Shown here piece after piece: positions 24,745-33,792 of a DNA stretch of 64,000 nucleotides (positions are counted from its first letter, which is position 1; every line of letters begins with the position of its first letter). The position numbers were made by a program, and so were the translations under genes. Origin of the DNA: Desulfovibrio sp. OH1186_COT-070 (lineage in GTDB: Bacteria; Desulfobacterota; Desulfovibrionia; Desulfovibrionales; Desulfovibrionaceae); the NCBI RefSeq assembly GCF_003860215.1, contig NZ_RQYH01000007.1, positions 1 to 64,000 of the forward strand, in the 5' to 3' direction. Under the pieces are notes generated by a model. It was not told where the DNA came from, made no database searches, and was given only the letters and a program-made list of their open reading frames with translations.

Positions 24745-25857
24745 ATGTTTTCCGACGCATATCAGGGACGCCGGGTTTTCATCACCGGCCATACGGGCTT
24801 CAAGGGTTCGTGGCTGGCTGCCTGGCTGACACAGTTGGGCGCTGTGGTGGGCGGTTTTTCCGATGGCGTGCCCACCACCCCCTCGCACTTTGAAGCCATG
24901 AACCTCGGGCCGCATCTGGAGGCTGACCTGCGGGGCGATATTCGCGACCGGGACAGCCTGGCAAGCAGCATACGCCATTTCCACCCTGAAGTGGTTTTTC
25001 ATCTGGCCGCTCAGGCACTTGTGCGCAAATCGTACGAAGACCCGGCCCTGACCTTCGAGGCCAATGCGCTGGGCACGCTCAATGTGCTTGAGGCCGTGCG
25101 CCAATGCCCCGATGTGCGGGCGGTGGTCATGATCACTTCGGACAAGTGCTACCGCAATGACGAATGGGTTTGGGGCTACCGCGAAACAGATCATCTGGGC
25201 GGCTCCGATCCCTATTCGGCCTCCAAGGGCTGCGCGGAGATCATTGCCCACTCGTATTTTGCAAGCTTCTTCAAGGACGGCCCGGCCTGTGCCACCGTAC
25301 GCGCGGGCAACGTCATCGGCGGGGGCGACTGGGCCGCCGACCGCATTGTGCCCGACTGCGCGCGGGCCTGGGCTGCTGGCCAGCCCGTGCAGATACGCAG
25401 CCCCTGGGCCACACGCCCCTGGCAGCTCGTGCTGGAGCCGCTTTCCGGCTATCTCTGGCTGGGCGCACGCCTTTTGCTGGGCAAAAACACGCCTTTTGAC
25501 CCGCAAAACCAAGCCTACAATTTCGGGCCTGCCGCGGATGTCAACAATACTGTGGCGGAAATGGTGGAGGCTCTGGCCCTGCACTGGCCGGGATTCAGCA
25601 GCCAGATGGACACGGCCGGTCAGGCCGGAATGCAGGAATGCACGCTGCTCAAACTCTGTTGTGACAAGGCGCTGGCCCATCTCGGCTGGAAGGCCACCCT
25701 CGACTTTGCGGAAACCATACGCTACACGGCGGAATGGTATCACTGCTTCCACCACGGACAGGGCGGAAAACAGCCCCAGAACATGCTGGAATTCAGCCTC
25801 GGACAGATTGCCGCATACGTCAACGCGGCCCGGCAGAGAAAGCAGATCTGGGCCTGA
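24745..25857 (+). CDS. rfbG: CDP-glucose 4,6-dehydratase
   Basis: This 370-residue extended SDR has an N-terminal GHTGFKGSW nucleotide loop, the catalytic ITSDKCYRN and the Tyr-Lys pair in DPYSASKGCAE. It turns CDP-glucose into CDP-4-keto-6-deoxyglucose. AAGGAAT precedes the ATG. It is followed 56 bases later by an epimerase gene, continuing the CDP-hexose pathway begun by rfbF. Confidence 0.9.
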   Translation: MFSDAYQGRRVFITGHTGFKGSWLAAWLTQLGAVVGGFSDGVPTTPSHFEAMNLGPHLEADLRGDIRDRDSLASSIRHFHPEVVFHLAAQALVRKSYEDPALTFEANALGTLNVLEAVRQCPDVRAVVMITSDKCYRNDEWVWGYRETDHLGGSDPYSASKGCAEIIAHSYFASFFKDGPACATVRAGNVIGGGDWAADRIVPDCARAWAAGQPVQIRSPWATRPWQLVLEPLSGYLWLGARLLLGKNTPFDPQNQAYNFGPAADVNNTVAEMVEALALHWPGFSSQMDTAGQAGMQECTLLKLCCDKALAHLGWKATLDFAETIRYTAEWYHCFHHGQGGKQPQNMLEFSLGQIAAYVNAARQRKQIWA

Positions 25858-25913
25858 AACGCCCCCTGGGGCGGCAAAGTCGAAAGAAGCTTGCTGCCTG
25901 CAAAGGAGCAGCC

Positions 25914-26402
25914 ATGCCACGTCAGAATGCCATACAGAACACGGGAATCGACGGCCTTCTGCTGCAACCGCTTGCCGTCATCCCCGCAGAAGGGGGGCCG
26001 GTGCTGCACATGTTCCGCCCGGACTCACCCCTGTTTGCGAATTTTTGCGGCGGGCCGGGGGAAGTCTATTTTTCCGAGGTTCATCCCGGCCATGTCAAGG
26101 CGTGGAAGCTGCACACGCGGCAGCAGCAGACTTTTGCCGTGCCTTCGGGCCTGCTCAAGATTGTTCTTTACGACCAACGCCCCGGCTCACCCACCCGCGG
26201 CGTCCTGTGCGAGCTTTTTCTGGGCAGGCCCGACCATTACGCCCTGCTGCGCATTCCGCCCGGCATCTGGTACGGCTTTGCCGCGCACGGCAACTCCCCC
26301 GCCCTGATCTGCAACTGCGCGGACATTGCCCACGACCCGACCGAAAGCCGCCGCCTGCCCGCTGACGATCCGGCCATTCCCTATCGCTGGGGAAAAAGCT
26401 GA
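25914..26402 (+). CDS. RmlC-like nucleotide-sugar 3,5-epimerase family protein
   Basis: The 162-residue cupin-like protein has the dTDP-4-dehydrorhamnose 3,5-epimerase pattern: FSEVHPGHVKAWKLHTRQQQ, then VVLYDQR in the form IVLYDQRPGS, and RIPPGIWYGFAAHG. AAGGAG precedes the ATG. Given rfbF and rfbG upstream, the substrate is probably a CDP-4-keto-6-deoxyhexose. Sequences of this length are often annotated only as RmlC family; which carbon it epimerises is unknown. Confidence 0.75.
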   Translation: MPRQNAIQNTGIDGLLLQPLAVIPAEGGPVLHMFRPDSPLFANFCGGPGEVYFSEVHPGHVKAWKLHTRQQQTFAVPSGLLKIVLYDQRPGSPTRGVLCELFLGRPDHYALLRIPPGIWYGFAAHGNSPALICNCADIAHDPTESRRLPADDPAIPYRWGKS

Positions 26403-26434
26403 TCCGCCCCCAATCCCTTTTGCCGGCAGGGCGT

Positions 26435-27352
26435 TCAGCGCCGGGCAGCCGCCCTTTCCAGCCCCAGGGCCATGAGCCGCTCCAGCAGGCTGCCGAGATC
26501 CATGCCCACGGCCAGCGCTTCTTGCGGCACAAGGCTTGTGGGCGTCATGCCGGGCAGGGTGTTCACCTCCAGCAGGGTCAGGCCGCCGCTGTCGTCCAGA
26601 ATGAAATCCGCGCGGCTGTACCCCTCAAGCCCCAGCGCGGCATGGGCCGCCAGGGCAAGCTTTTGGACGCGCGCTGTCAGTTCCGGCCCGATGGGCGCGG
26701 GGCATACTTCCCGTGCGCCGTTGGGCGTGTATTTGCTTGTGTAGTCAAAATACTTTCCGGCCAGAGGTTCAATGAGCACGGGCGGCAGGGCTTCGCTGCC
26801 CAGCACACCGCACGTCACTTCCTGCCCCTCAAGCGCCGGTTCCAGAATGGCTTCGTCCCCTGCAGAAAAAATCTGCTCCAGCACAGCGTCCAGTTGGGCA
26901 CGGTCACACGCGCGCCCCAGAAGCAGGGACGATCCCCCGGTATTGCTTTTGGCAAAAAGCGGATACGGCAGGCGCGGCTGCCAGCCCGCGGCAGGACGCG
27001 CGGGCAGGAACTCCCAGTCGGCTGTGGGCAGCCCGGCATGGCGAAAAATCTGCTTGGCAACAGCCTTGTTCAGGGCCAGAAATGACGCCGCAGGGCCGGA
27101 CCCCTGGTAGGGACAATCCACTCTTTCCAGCATGGCCTGCACAAGGCCGTCCTCGCCGGGCGCGCCGTGCAGGTTGATGAAGGCGAAATCGTGCTCCGCA
27201 GCCCGGAGCAGAAGGTCGTCCATTTCTTCCCGGAGATCGAAAAAGCGCACCGTGTGCCCACGCTTTTCCAGAGCTTCCCGCATGCCCCGCGCCCCGGCAA
27301 GAGAAACCTCGCGCTCAGGCGACCACCCGCCCGCAATCAAAAGAATCTTCAT
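26435..27352 (-). CDS. ddl: D-alanine--D-alanine ligase
   Basis: This 305-residue ATP-grasp ligase has ILLIAGGWSPEREVSLAGAR at the N-terminus, NLHGAPGEDG, the ATP-grasp loop FAKSNTGGSS, and LLEVNTLPGMTPTSLVPQ at the C-terminus with the Mg-binding acidic residues. It makes the D-Ala-D-Ala dipeptide of peptidoglycan in the cytoplasm. Its start overlaps the upstream HD-domain gene by 38 bases, so the two are co-translated. Confidence 0.92.
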   Translation of the reverse strand: MKILLIAGGWSPEREVSLAGARGMREALEKRGHTVRFFDLREEMDDLLLRAAEHDFAFINLHGAPGEDGLVQAMLERVDCPYQGSGPAASFLALNKAVAKQIFRHAGLPTADWEFLPARPAAGWQPRLPYPLFAKSNTGGSSLLLGRACDRAQLDAVLEQIFSAGDEAILEPALEGQEVTCGVLGSEALPPVLIEPLAGKYFDYTSKYTPNGAREVCPAPIGPELTARVQKLALAAHAALGLEGYSRADFILDDSGGLTLLEVNTLPGMTPTSLVPQEALAVGMDLGSLLERLMALGLERAAARR

Positions 27353-27971
27353 GAACAGCCCACTCCAACTGCGCCGCGAGGGCGCTTTCCATCATTTTGC
27401 CCTGCCGGTGCGCCTCGCGGATGCCTTCACGCGCGCTTTCCGAACAGCCATACCGCTCCAGCAGATCCTCGTACCGCTCTTCAAGGGAAACACAGCGGTC
27501 GTGCCGGACCCTTTTGTCCGCATAGATCACAAAAAAAGGCAGGGAGCAGATGCCCGCTCCCTGCGGCAGGGGCCAGGGCCACCAGACATGCATCATGACG
27601 CCCTGCGCAACGGCATGGTTGCCGGTTTCGGCCACTGTCCAGGCAGCTCCGAGCTGGGCATGGCTGCCGCCGTAACGCACGCAATACGTCTTGGCAATAT
27701 CGTGCAGGAGCGCGCTGGCGCGCACCTCCGGCACGCGAACATTCATGCCCATATCAGCGGCGCGCCGGGCCAGGCACTCCGCCACATGGGCCACCAGCAG
27801 GGAGTGCCGCCGGATATTGGGGAGCATGTCGTATTTGTCCCAAAGGGCAAAACAGGCGTCATCGTCGGGCACGGATGCTGCGGCGCAGGGCAGGGACAGT
27901 TGGGGGAGCTGGGAAAGCGGGCGCTTTCCGGCCCCGGCCTGCGTTTTGGACTGCGCGGAAGAATTTTTCAT
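27315..27971 (-). CDS. HD-domain phosphohydrolase
   Basis: The 218-residue protein has the metal-binding HD set: RRHSLLVAHVAECLARRA (first His), ALLHDIAKTYC (His-Asp), and SHAQLGAAWTV with GNHAVAQGVMMHVW. Such proteins hydrolyse phosphate esters of nucleotides or related metabolites; the substrate is unknown. It precedes ddl with a coding overlap, which suggests shared expression rather than a proven role in wall synthesis. Confidence 0.8.
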   Translation of the reverse strand: MKNSSAQSKTQAGAGKRPLSQLPQLSLPCAAASVPDDDACFALWDKYDMLPNIRRHSLLVAHVAECLARRAADMGMNVRVPEVRASALLHDIAKTYCVRYGGSHAQLGAAWTVAETGNHAVAQGVMMHVWWPWPLPQGAGICSLPFFVIYADKRVRHDRCVSLEERYEDLLERYGCSESAREGIREAHRQGKMMESALAAQLEWAVHEDSFDCGRVVA

Positions 27972-28004
27972 GGCGTACAGTATGCCACCGCGACAAGCGG
28001 CGCG

Positions 28005-29117
28005 TCAACGCTTCGCCGCTTTCCCGGAGGTTTTTTTCGCCGATGGCGTGGGAGCCGCCCTGCCCTCCACCAGATCGGCCAGAGCCAGGATGGTGTTGGC
28101 ATACACCACGGACTTGTTGTATTTCATGAGTATCCCGTGCTGCGCCTGACGGCTCAGGCCCGCCTTCCAGCCGTGCCGGGCCAGATAGTTGGCCAGACTC
28201 GCCACGGCATCGGGAACAGTGAGCAGATCCACCCTGCCGTCAGCATCCCCGTCAGCCCCGTAGACCGCGATATTGGACGGCATGAACTGGCACAGGCCCA
28301 CGGCCCCGTAGATGGAGCCGGGCAGACTCTCCGGCTCCGCATTCTCGCGCAGCATGTATTCCGTCAGGGCGCGGACTTCCCTGTAGGCCCAGTCCGCGCG
28401 CCGGGGCATGACCTCGGCGAACCAGTCCAGATGCTTTTCGTATTCCGGCATGCGGGGCAGCCAGTCGGCAATGTCCTCAACCGTGCGGCTGACCGCCATG
28501 CCCGCCAGAGTCTGGAAGGCGTTTTCCGGCACATCGCCAAGAACCGTGCCGAGGCGTGTTTCCACAAAGAGGAGCGCGGCGGCGATGGCGGGCGGCACGG
28601 CATATGTTTTTTCGGCGCGCTCGAAATCTTCTCTGTGGGCTTCGACAAAGTCACGGCACAGCCTGGCATTGCCCTCGGAAACCACGCCCTTGTAATACCG
28701 GGGAGGCGCACCCTGCGCCGGTGGACGCGGAAAAAACTTGCGCAGATACAGTTCGCGCATCTTGCGCCCCATGGGCGACTGCGTGGGCGTATCGCCAAGC
28801 GTGAGCAGCAGAGCCTCCACCCTCGGGCCGGAAAGACCGTCTGCGGCCAGTTTTTCGGCCAGCGGCAGCCAGACGGACGGCAGGCCGCTCTCTCCGGCAG
28901 GGGGGGCCTCCTGCGGTTGCCCCCTGGCCGGAAGCTGCGGCTGCCCCACAGGCAAGGCAGGAGGGGACGCCGTGTGCCCTCCGCCGCAGGCAGCCGCAAG
29001 AATGCAGAGCACCATGCAGCAGACAAGACCCGCCGCCCGCCAGCGCGCACGGGCAGAGCGCCCGCCGGAAAATCCGGCGGGCGCATGAGGCTCTTTTTTT
29101 CGCGCACTGCCTGTCAT
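28005..29117 (-). CDS. MltB-like lytic murein transglycosylase lipoprotein
   Basis: The 370-residue protein has a lipoprotein-type leader ending in LCILAAAC, a Pro-rich linker and an SLT_2 catalytic domain. AIAAALLFVETRLGTVLGDV carries the catalytic Glu, SIYGAVGLCQFMPSNIAVYG follows and ADGDADGRVDLLTVPDAVAS is the EF-hand-like insert. It cleaves peptidoglycan glycan strands at the outer membrane. The ATG overlaps the hflC stop (ATGA), linking it to the hflKC operon. Confidence 0.88.
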   Translation of the reverse strand: MTGSARKKEPHAPAGFSGGRSARARWRAAGLVCCMVLCILAAACGGGHTASPPALPVGQPQLPARGQPQEAPPAGESGLPSVWLPLAEKLAADGLSGPRVEALLLTLGDTPTQSPMGRKMRELYLRKFFPRPPAQGAPPRYYKGVVSEGNARLCRDFVEAHREDFERAEKTYAVPPAIAAALLFVETRLGTVLGDVPENAFQTLAGMAVSRTVEDIADWLPRMPEYEKHLDWFAEVMPRRADWAYREVRALTEYMLRENAEPESLPGSIYGAVGLCQFMPSNIAVYGADGDADGRVDLLTVPDAVASLANYLARHGWKAGLSRQAQHGILMKYNKSVVYANTILALADLVEGRAAPTPSAKKTSGKAAKR

Positions 29118-29962
29118 TTTTGCGGAGCCAGCAGAGGCGCGTCGCTGGCCAGAACCATTTTGCTGTTTTCCTTGAGGGCCTTGCGCATGGCTTCCAGCCA
29201 ACGCTGGTAGGCATAGAACTGGGGCGACTTGTTGTAGGCTCCGGCATAAATTCCGGCAGCCTGAGCATCGCCCTTGCCGCGCTCGATCTGGGCTGCGCGC
29301 GCCGCCTCGGCCAGGATCAGGGAACGCTGGCGGTCCGCATCGGAACGGATGCGCGTGGATTCCTCCTCACCCTCGGAGCGGTACTGCTTGGCCTGACGCT
29401 CGCGCTCCGCCCGCATGCGCTCAAAGATGGCGCGCTGGTTTTCCGCCGGAAGATCCGTGCGCTTGATGCGCACGTCCAGCACCTCCACCCCGTAACTGTT
29501 CATCAGGGAAGACACCTTGTTGGTCACTTCCTTCATGATGGCGGCACGGTGTGAGGAAACCACCTCGGTCAGCGTGTATGCGCCCACCAGCGCCCGCAAC
29601 TGGGAATACACCACGTCGTCCAGGCGGGCCTGGGCTCCGGGAATGGTGCGCATGGTCCGGTAGAACTGCAGGGGGTCTATGATCCGCCAGCGGGCGTAAT
29701 TGTCCAGAACAATGGCTTTTTTGTCCACGGTAAAGGCTTCGCGCGAACGGGCCTCATAATCCAGAACCCGCGAATCAAAGTATATGACGCGCTGAATGAA
29801 GGGGAGTTTGAAAAACAGCCCCGCACCGTACACGCGGGAGAGCGGCTCGCCCAGTTGCAGAACCAGGGCTTTCTGCGTCTGGTGAACAATGAAAAAGCAC
29901 TGGCTGCCCAAGACAACGGCAACCATCAGCGCCACAACAGGAAACAGGGGATTGGCACGCAT
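29114..29962 (-). CDS. hflC: HflC, modulator of FtsH protease
   Basis: The 282-residue SPFH/prohibitin-domain protein has one N-terminal membrane anchor (VVALMVAVVLGSQCFFIV) and a periplasmic SPFH domain with FFKLPFIQRVIYFDSRVLDY, then a long coiled coil (NQRAIFERMRAERERQAKQY). Together with HflK it forms the cage that regulates FtsH. Its ATG overlaps the hflK stop (TAATG). Confidence 0.92.
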   Translation of the reverse strand: MRANPLFPVVALMVAVVLGSQCFFIVHQTQKALVLQLGEPLSRVYGAGLFFKLPFIQRVIYFDSRVLDYEARSREAFTVDKKAIVLDNYARWRIIDPLQFYRTMRTIPGAQARLDDVVYSQLRALVGAYTLTEVVSSHRAAIMKEVTNKVSSLMNSYGVEVLDVRIKRTDLPAENQRAIFERMRAERERQAKQYRSEGEEESTRIRSDADRQRSLILAEAARAAQIERGKGDAQAAGIYAGAYNKSPQFYAYQRWLEAMRKALKENSKMVLASDAPLLAPQK

Positions 29963-31107
29963 TATTTTTTCTCCAGCAGTCTGGGAGCCGCGGGGGCGCT
30001 CAGGCCGGGCAGAGTGAGGTACGGCAGGGCGCGGCTGGCGGCAGATCCGTCCATGACCACTTTTTCGTCCGCCTGGGAAAGGACATCTTCCACCATTTCG
30101 TAGTACAGGCGCTGCTCGGTCACTTTGGGCGCCTTCTCGTACTCCACGCGCAGCACGTCAAACCGGGCGGCATCACCTTCTGCGGTGCGCACGCGGGTCG
30201 CGCTGTACGCCTCGGCCTGGTTCTGCAGGGCCGCCGCCTGTCCTCTGGCTCTGGGCAGAAGCTCGTTGCGGTAGGCCTCCGCCTCGTTGATGATGCGGCT
30301 TTTGTCCTCACGGGCGCTGGCCACGTCCTTGAAGGCGTCAATGACTTCCTGCGGCGGATGCACGTCCTGCAACTGGGCGGCAATGACCTGGATGCCCGCG
30401 CCGTAACGGTCAAGAATCGTCTGCAAAAGGAGTGTGGCCTCGTTCTGGATTTTCAGCTTGCCATCGGTGATGGCCGAGTCGATCTCGCTGTTGCCGATGA
30501 CCTCGCGCATGGCCGCCTCGGCAGCGTTGCGCACCAGAGCCGTGGGGGCGCTGACATTGAACAGGTACTGCACGGGATCACTGATCTTGTACTGCACACT
30601 GAACTGCACGTTCACGATATTTTCGTCCCCGGTGAGCATGGATGCTTCTTCCGGAATGGTGCGCACCTGCCCCTGCTGGAAGGTCGCGCTCTGCCCCACG
30701 GAACGAAAGCCCACCTCACTGCGCAGAATCTGCGTCACCTGCGGTTTGTAGACGGACTCGATGGGCACAGGCCAGGCGTAGTGCGGGCCGGGGCCTTCAG
30801 TGCGGTTGTATTTGCCAAAACGCAGCACAACCCCCTGCTCGTCGGGGTTGACAATATAAATGCCCGAAAGAAGCCAGAGCCCCACCACAGCCAGAGCCAC
30901 CAGAAGAAAAACCTTGCCGCCGGGCAGATTCATCCGGGGGATTTTCGCAAAAGGATTTTCCCCCTCCGGGGGACGTCCGCCAAAAGGACTGCGCCTGGCG
31001 CGCGGCGGCTCATTGATCTCGCTGTCGTCAAAATCGTCCTGCGGCGGAGGCGGCGTATTGCCCTGCCTCTGCCGTTTTTCCTGCAATTTGTCCCAATCCC
31101 AATTCAT
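29962..31107 (-). CDS. hflK: HflK, modulator of FtsH protease
   Basis: The 381-residue partner of HflC begins MNWDWDKLQEKRQRQGNTPP, with an acidic/proline-rich cytoplasmic tail, then a membrane segment (VFLLVALAVVGLWLLSGIYI), the VNPDEQGVVLRFGKY start of the SPFH domain and a coiled coil. The frame remains open upstream to 32007, but that part is antisense of the TA module and not coding. No clear promoter is visible in the 200 bases upstream. Confidence 0.92.
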   Translation of the reverse strand: MNWDWDKLQEKRQRQGNTPPPPQDDFDDSEINEPPRARRSPFGGRPPEGENPFAKIPRMNLPGGKVFLLVALAVVGLWLLSGIYIVNPDEQGVVLRFGKYNRTEGPGPHYAWPVPIESVYKPQVTQILRSEVGFRSVGQSATFQQGQVRTIPEEASMLTGDENIVNVQFSVQYKISDPVQYLFNVSAPTALVRNAAEAAMREVIGNSEIDSAITDGKLKIQNEATLLLQTILDRYGAGIQVIAAQLQDVHPPQEVIDAFKDVASAREDKSRIINEAEAYRNELLPRARGQAAALQNQAEAYSATRVRTAEGDAARFDVLRVEYEKAPKVTEQRLYYEMVEDVLSQADEKVVMDGSAASRALPYLTLPGLSAPAAPRLLEKK

Positions 31108-31266
31108 GAAAATGTATACCTTTTTGTTGAAAACAGGGAAGATTCGCCCGGCCTGCGGCAACACCATCTGCAAAACAGCCGGAAGAAAAGCATAGGGCAC
31201 GAAAAGACAGCGGTCAAGGCAGGGGGGCGCTTTCAGAGCGTACCAGACCGATCTTACTCTCAACCA

Positions 31267-31325
31267 ACATATCAAACATTGGATATTTTTGTTGACAGCA
31301 TATAAAAAATTGATATGTTTTGTGC
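31267..31325 (+). promoter_or_regulatory. Promoter and operator of the 31.3-kb TA module
   Basis: TTGACA (31292-31297) and TATGTT (31314-31319) are 16 bases apart. A nine-base inverted repeat, ACATATCAA at 31267-31275 and TTGATATGT at 31310-31318, flanks the promoter and covers the minus 10. The predicted start lies at about 31326, which is the toxin GTG itself, so the transcript may be leaderless. Confidence 0.6.
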
Positions 31326-31641
31326 GTGAAAAATCCGCCCGATGCCCCTCACTGGACAGTGAATTTTTCCAACGCGGCGGCAAAGCAGTTGCGCAAGCTC
31401 CCTGCGGCAATGCAGGATCGCGTTCTTGCGTTGGCCCTTGATCTGGAGCACAAAGGCCCGGAGCAAAGGAGTTGGCGCAATTATGGCCTGATCGTGGGAG
31501 GCAGGGATGTGCATCACTGCCACCTGAACAGCGGTCCCACGCTATGTTGTTGTGTGGAAGGTGCTGGACCGGGAAGTGCGCATCACAGAAATACGGTATG
31601 TCGGCCCTCACGGCAGCGTGAACTACAGCCGGTTTGCATAG
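31326..31641 (+). pseudogene. RelE/HigB-like toxin with a single-base frameshift
   Basis: From GTG at 31326 the product reads HWTVNFSNAAAKQLRKLPAA, then WRNYGLIVGGRDVHHCHLNS. At the CCC run near 31538 the frame shifts; in the next frame it continues YVVVWKVLDREVRITEIRYV, then GPHGSVNYSRFA, and stops at 31641. Deleting one C restores a toxin of about 104 residues, homologous to the intact toxin at 52038. The antitoxin downstream is intact. Confidence 0.75.
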
Positions 31642-31651
31642 GAGTTTTGCC

Positions 31652-32029
31652 ATGAACGCAGATGTGAAGGTTTTTCCCGGCAACGGGGGCCATACGGAGA
31701 TCAATCTTTCCATTCCGTCAAACAAGGCTGACGCTGTTCTCGAAGCATTGAGCGGCATACTTCCCCTGGCAGGGCTCAGGCTGCGCCGGGTAAATGAAGA
31801 TGGCGAAAAGATATATAGCGTCAAGGAAGTATTTCCTGACGCGAATCCGGCTATGGCTTTGCGTGGTTTCCGGGGCAAGATGGAATGGACGCAGCAGGAA
31901 CTTGCCAGCAGGCTGGGCACCACACAAAACAGCATTTCAGCCATGGAAAGCGGAAAGCGCCCCATTTCCAGGGCAATGGCCATGCGCCTTGGAGAAGTGT
32001 TCGACATTGCCTACAAAGTCTTTTTGTAG
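31652..32029 (+). CDS. XRE-family antitoxin of the 31.3-kb TA module
   Basis: The 125-residue protein has an N-terminal toxin-binding part and a C-terminal HTH_3 domain (WTQQELASRLGTTQNSISAM, then ESGKRPISRAMAMRLGEVF). TAGGAG precedes the ATG. Toxin-first order with an XRE antitoxin is the HigBA-like arrangement. A paralogous pair lies at 52038-52677. Confidence 0.85.
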   Translation: MNADVKVFPGNGGHTEINLSIPSNKADAVLEALSGILPLAGLRLRRVNEDGEKIYSVKEVFPDANPAMALRGFRGKMEWTQQELASRLGTTQNSISAMESGKRPISRAMAMRLGEVFDIAYKVFL

Positions 32030-32068
32030 GCCGCACACAGTATTGCAGTTTTTCTGCCGCCGCCGCAG

Positions 32069-32105
32069 AAAAAACAAACCCCCATTGCCTGAAATGGGGG
32101 TTTGT
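32069..32105. terminator. Shared terminator between the TA module and the DUF4139 gene
   Basis: A 13-bp perfect stem (ACAAACCCCCATT with AATGGGGGTTTGT, loop GCCTGA) spans 32074-32105. It is flanked by a run of A residues at 32069-32074 that gives a T-run on the minus strand. It lies between converging genes, and the stronger terminator signal is for the minus-strand gene. Confidence 0.75.
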
Positions 32106-32137
32106 GCCATCCGTTGCGGGCGCGCTGAAAAAGCGCG

Positions 32138-33724
32138 CTACGGGGCGGTGGGGAAAAGCAGCATCTCCCTGGGGGAAGACACGGTCACGCTGTGCCTGAC
32201 CTCTGCCTTGCCGCCCGCAGGCACTGCCACATCCCAGAAAAGCATGTGCTTTTTCCTGTCTTCCTGCGCCTCCGGCTGATTGGCCTGCGTAATGCTGATC
32301 TCCTGATCCACGGCTCTGGGCAGGGGCCGCTCAAGGCGCACGGTAACGGCCCTGTCTCTGCCGTTGACCACCTCATATGTCCAGCCCCATGTCCAGGTGC
32401 TGCTTTTCTTGAGAAAGCCGCTTTCGCCGCGCTCCCTCTTGTCCGCCACGGTATTGACCCTGATTCGCGGGTCTGCCCCGTAAAAGAGGGTGGCTTCATC
32501 GCCCGATGGGCGAAAATGCCCCCGCCCCACGCTTTGCCCGCCCATGCAGAATTCCGCCGGGCCTTCAGGCCAGACCTGCCCTGCGGGCAGAGTGTAGCGG
32601 CCCACAAACCAGACGCGGTTTTCCTGCTCCGAAGGACGGGAGAGCCATTCCAGCCGGGCTTTCCAGACATCCTCCACCATCAGCAGGCGTGAATGCCCTT
32701 CGGGCAGGCCGCGCGCCGCCAGCGTCCACGTGGCATAGACGCCGCTGACATCCGCCACAACAGCCGGCTCCTCCCTTTGCCTGCCACCCATCTCTGCGGA
32801 CTCCACCACCATGGGCTCCGCTTGCAGGGCATGCCCCATCGGCGCCGCGCTTCTGCTCCTTTTTTCCAGGGCAGGCTCACGCGCCTCAAGAATCCAGGAA
32901 CGCAGCGGAAACGGCTCGCGACCCGCCTCTGCCTGCGACACAAGAGTGAGCTTTGCCTTGTCCCAATCCATGCCGGAGTACTGCCAGACTTCCGCCATCA
33001 GGCGCACATCGGTTTCGTCTCCGCTTCCCCTGTCGGGCTGGGCGTCAAAAATGTACACCGGACGCCACCCGCAATCTTTCAGCGTATAACTGTATTCCAC
33101 CGGAACGCCAAAAGCCGCGACGCTCTTTTTCAGAACCAGCGTGATCATCTGCCCCAGATCCGGGCCGCCGCGCAGTTTTTTCAACTCCTGCTCCAGCAGG
33201 GCAATGCGGCGCTCAAGATCGGCCTTCTCCTCCGTCAGGACGGGCACGGCTTCGGCCATGCGTTTTTCCAACTGCACCACATCGTTGTACACGCCGCTTT
33301 CCGTCTGGCCTGCCCAGAGCGCCAGACGGGCGCTGACGGAGGCCAAGCTGCCCCGCAGCACCTTCAGTTCGTTCAGCTTCTTGTCCCGCAGGGAGCTGGC
33401 CCCGCCGCTGCGCTCCAGCACATGGGGCGCGGATGACCAGCGCACAACCGTATTGCCCGGAATGCGCACCTGCCAGTCTTCGGCCCCTTCGGGCAGGACA
33501 ATCCGCACTTCGCTCACTCCGTCCCGTGTTGTCACCGGCGCATGGTGCGCTACGGTCAGCAGCCCGCCTCCCGGCGACAGCCTGACGGAGGCCGGCGCCG
33601 CAAGGCCGGGCGTCTGTGCCTGCGCGGCAGCCGGGAGCATGATGCACAAACCGGCGGCAGCGCCCGCAACCATGCCCAGCAAACGCCGCCCCGCGTCAAA
33701 TCCCGAAAATCTGAAAGTACGCAT
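32138..33724 (-). CDS. DUF4139 domain protein, secreted
   Basis: The 528-residue protein has a signal peptide (GMVAGAAAGLCIMLPAAAQA), a beta-rich N-terminal part, a central coiled coil (NDVVQLEKRMAEAVPVLTEE, then KADLERRIALLEQELKKLRG) and a large beta-rich C-terminal DUF4139 region with the typical VEYSYTLKDCGWRPVYIFDA and ending near VTVSSPREM. The family (mucoidy inhibitor A-like) is periplasmic or surface-exposed with unknown biochemical role. AGGGAGG precedes the ATG. Confidence 0.8.
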   Translation of the reverse strand: MRTFRFSGFDAGRRLLGMVAGAAAGLCIMLPAAAQAQTPGLAAPASVRLSPGGGLLTVAHHAPVTTRDGVSEVRIVLPEGAEDWQVRIPGNTVVRWSSAPHVLERSGGASSLRDKKLNELKVLRGSLASVSARLALWAGQTESGVYNDVVQLEKRMAEAVPVLTEEKADLERRIALLEQELKKLRGGPDLGQMITLVLKKSVAAFGVPVEYSYTLKDCGWRPVYIFDAQPDRGSGDETDVRLMAEVWQYSGMDWDKAKLTLVSQAEAGREPFPLRSWILEAREPALEKRSRSAAPMGHALQAEPMVVESAEMGGRQREEPAVVADVSGVYATWTLAARGLPEGHSRLLMVEDVWKARLEWLSRPSEQENRVWFVGRYTLPAGQVWPEGPAEFCMGGQSVGRGHFRPSGDEATLFYGADPRIRVNTVADKRERGESGFLKKSSTWTWGWTYEVVNGRDRAVTVRLERPLPRAVDQEISITQANQPEAQEDRKKHMLFWDVAVPAGGKAEVRHSVTVSSPREMLLFPTAP

Positions 33725-33792
33725 TGTGCCTCCCTGGCAAGAAAAAATCCCTCGAATACGCGGCGCACGAACCGCCGCGAAGTCCCAATGCC

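Noticed and set aside
31108-32007. The upstream 300-codon extension of hflK
   Set aside because: The extension is antisense to a TA module. HflK homology, the membrane anchor and the family-typical N-terminus begin at 31107.
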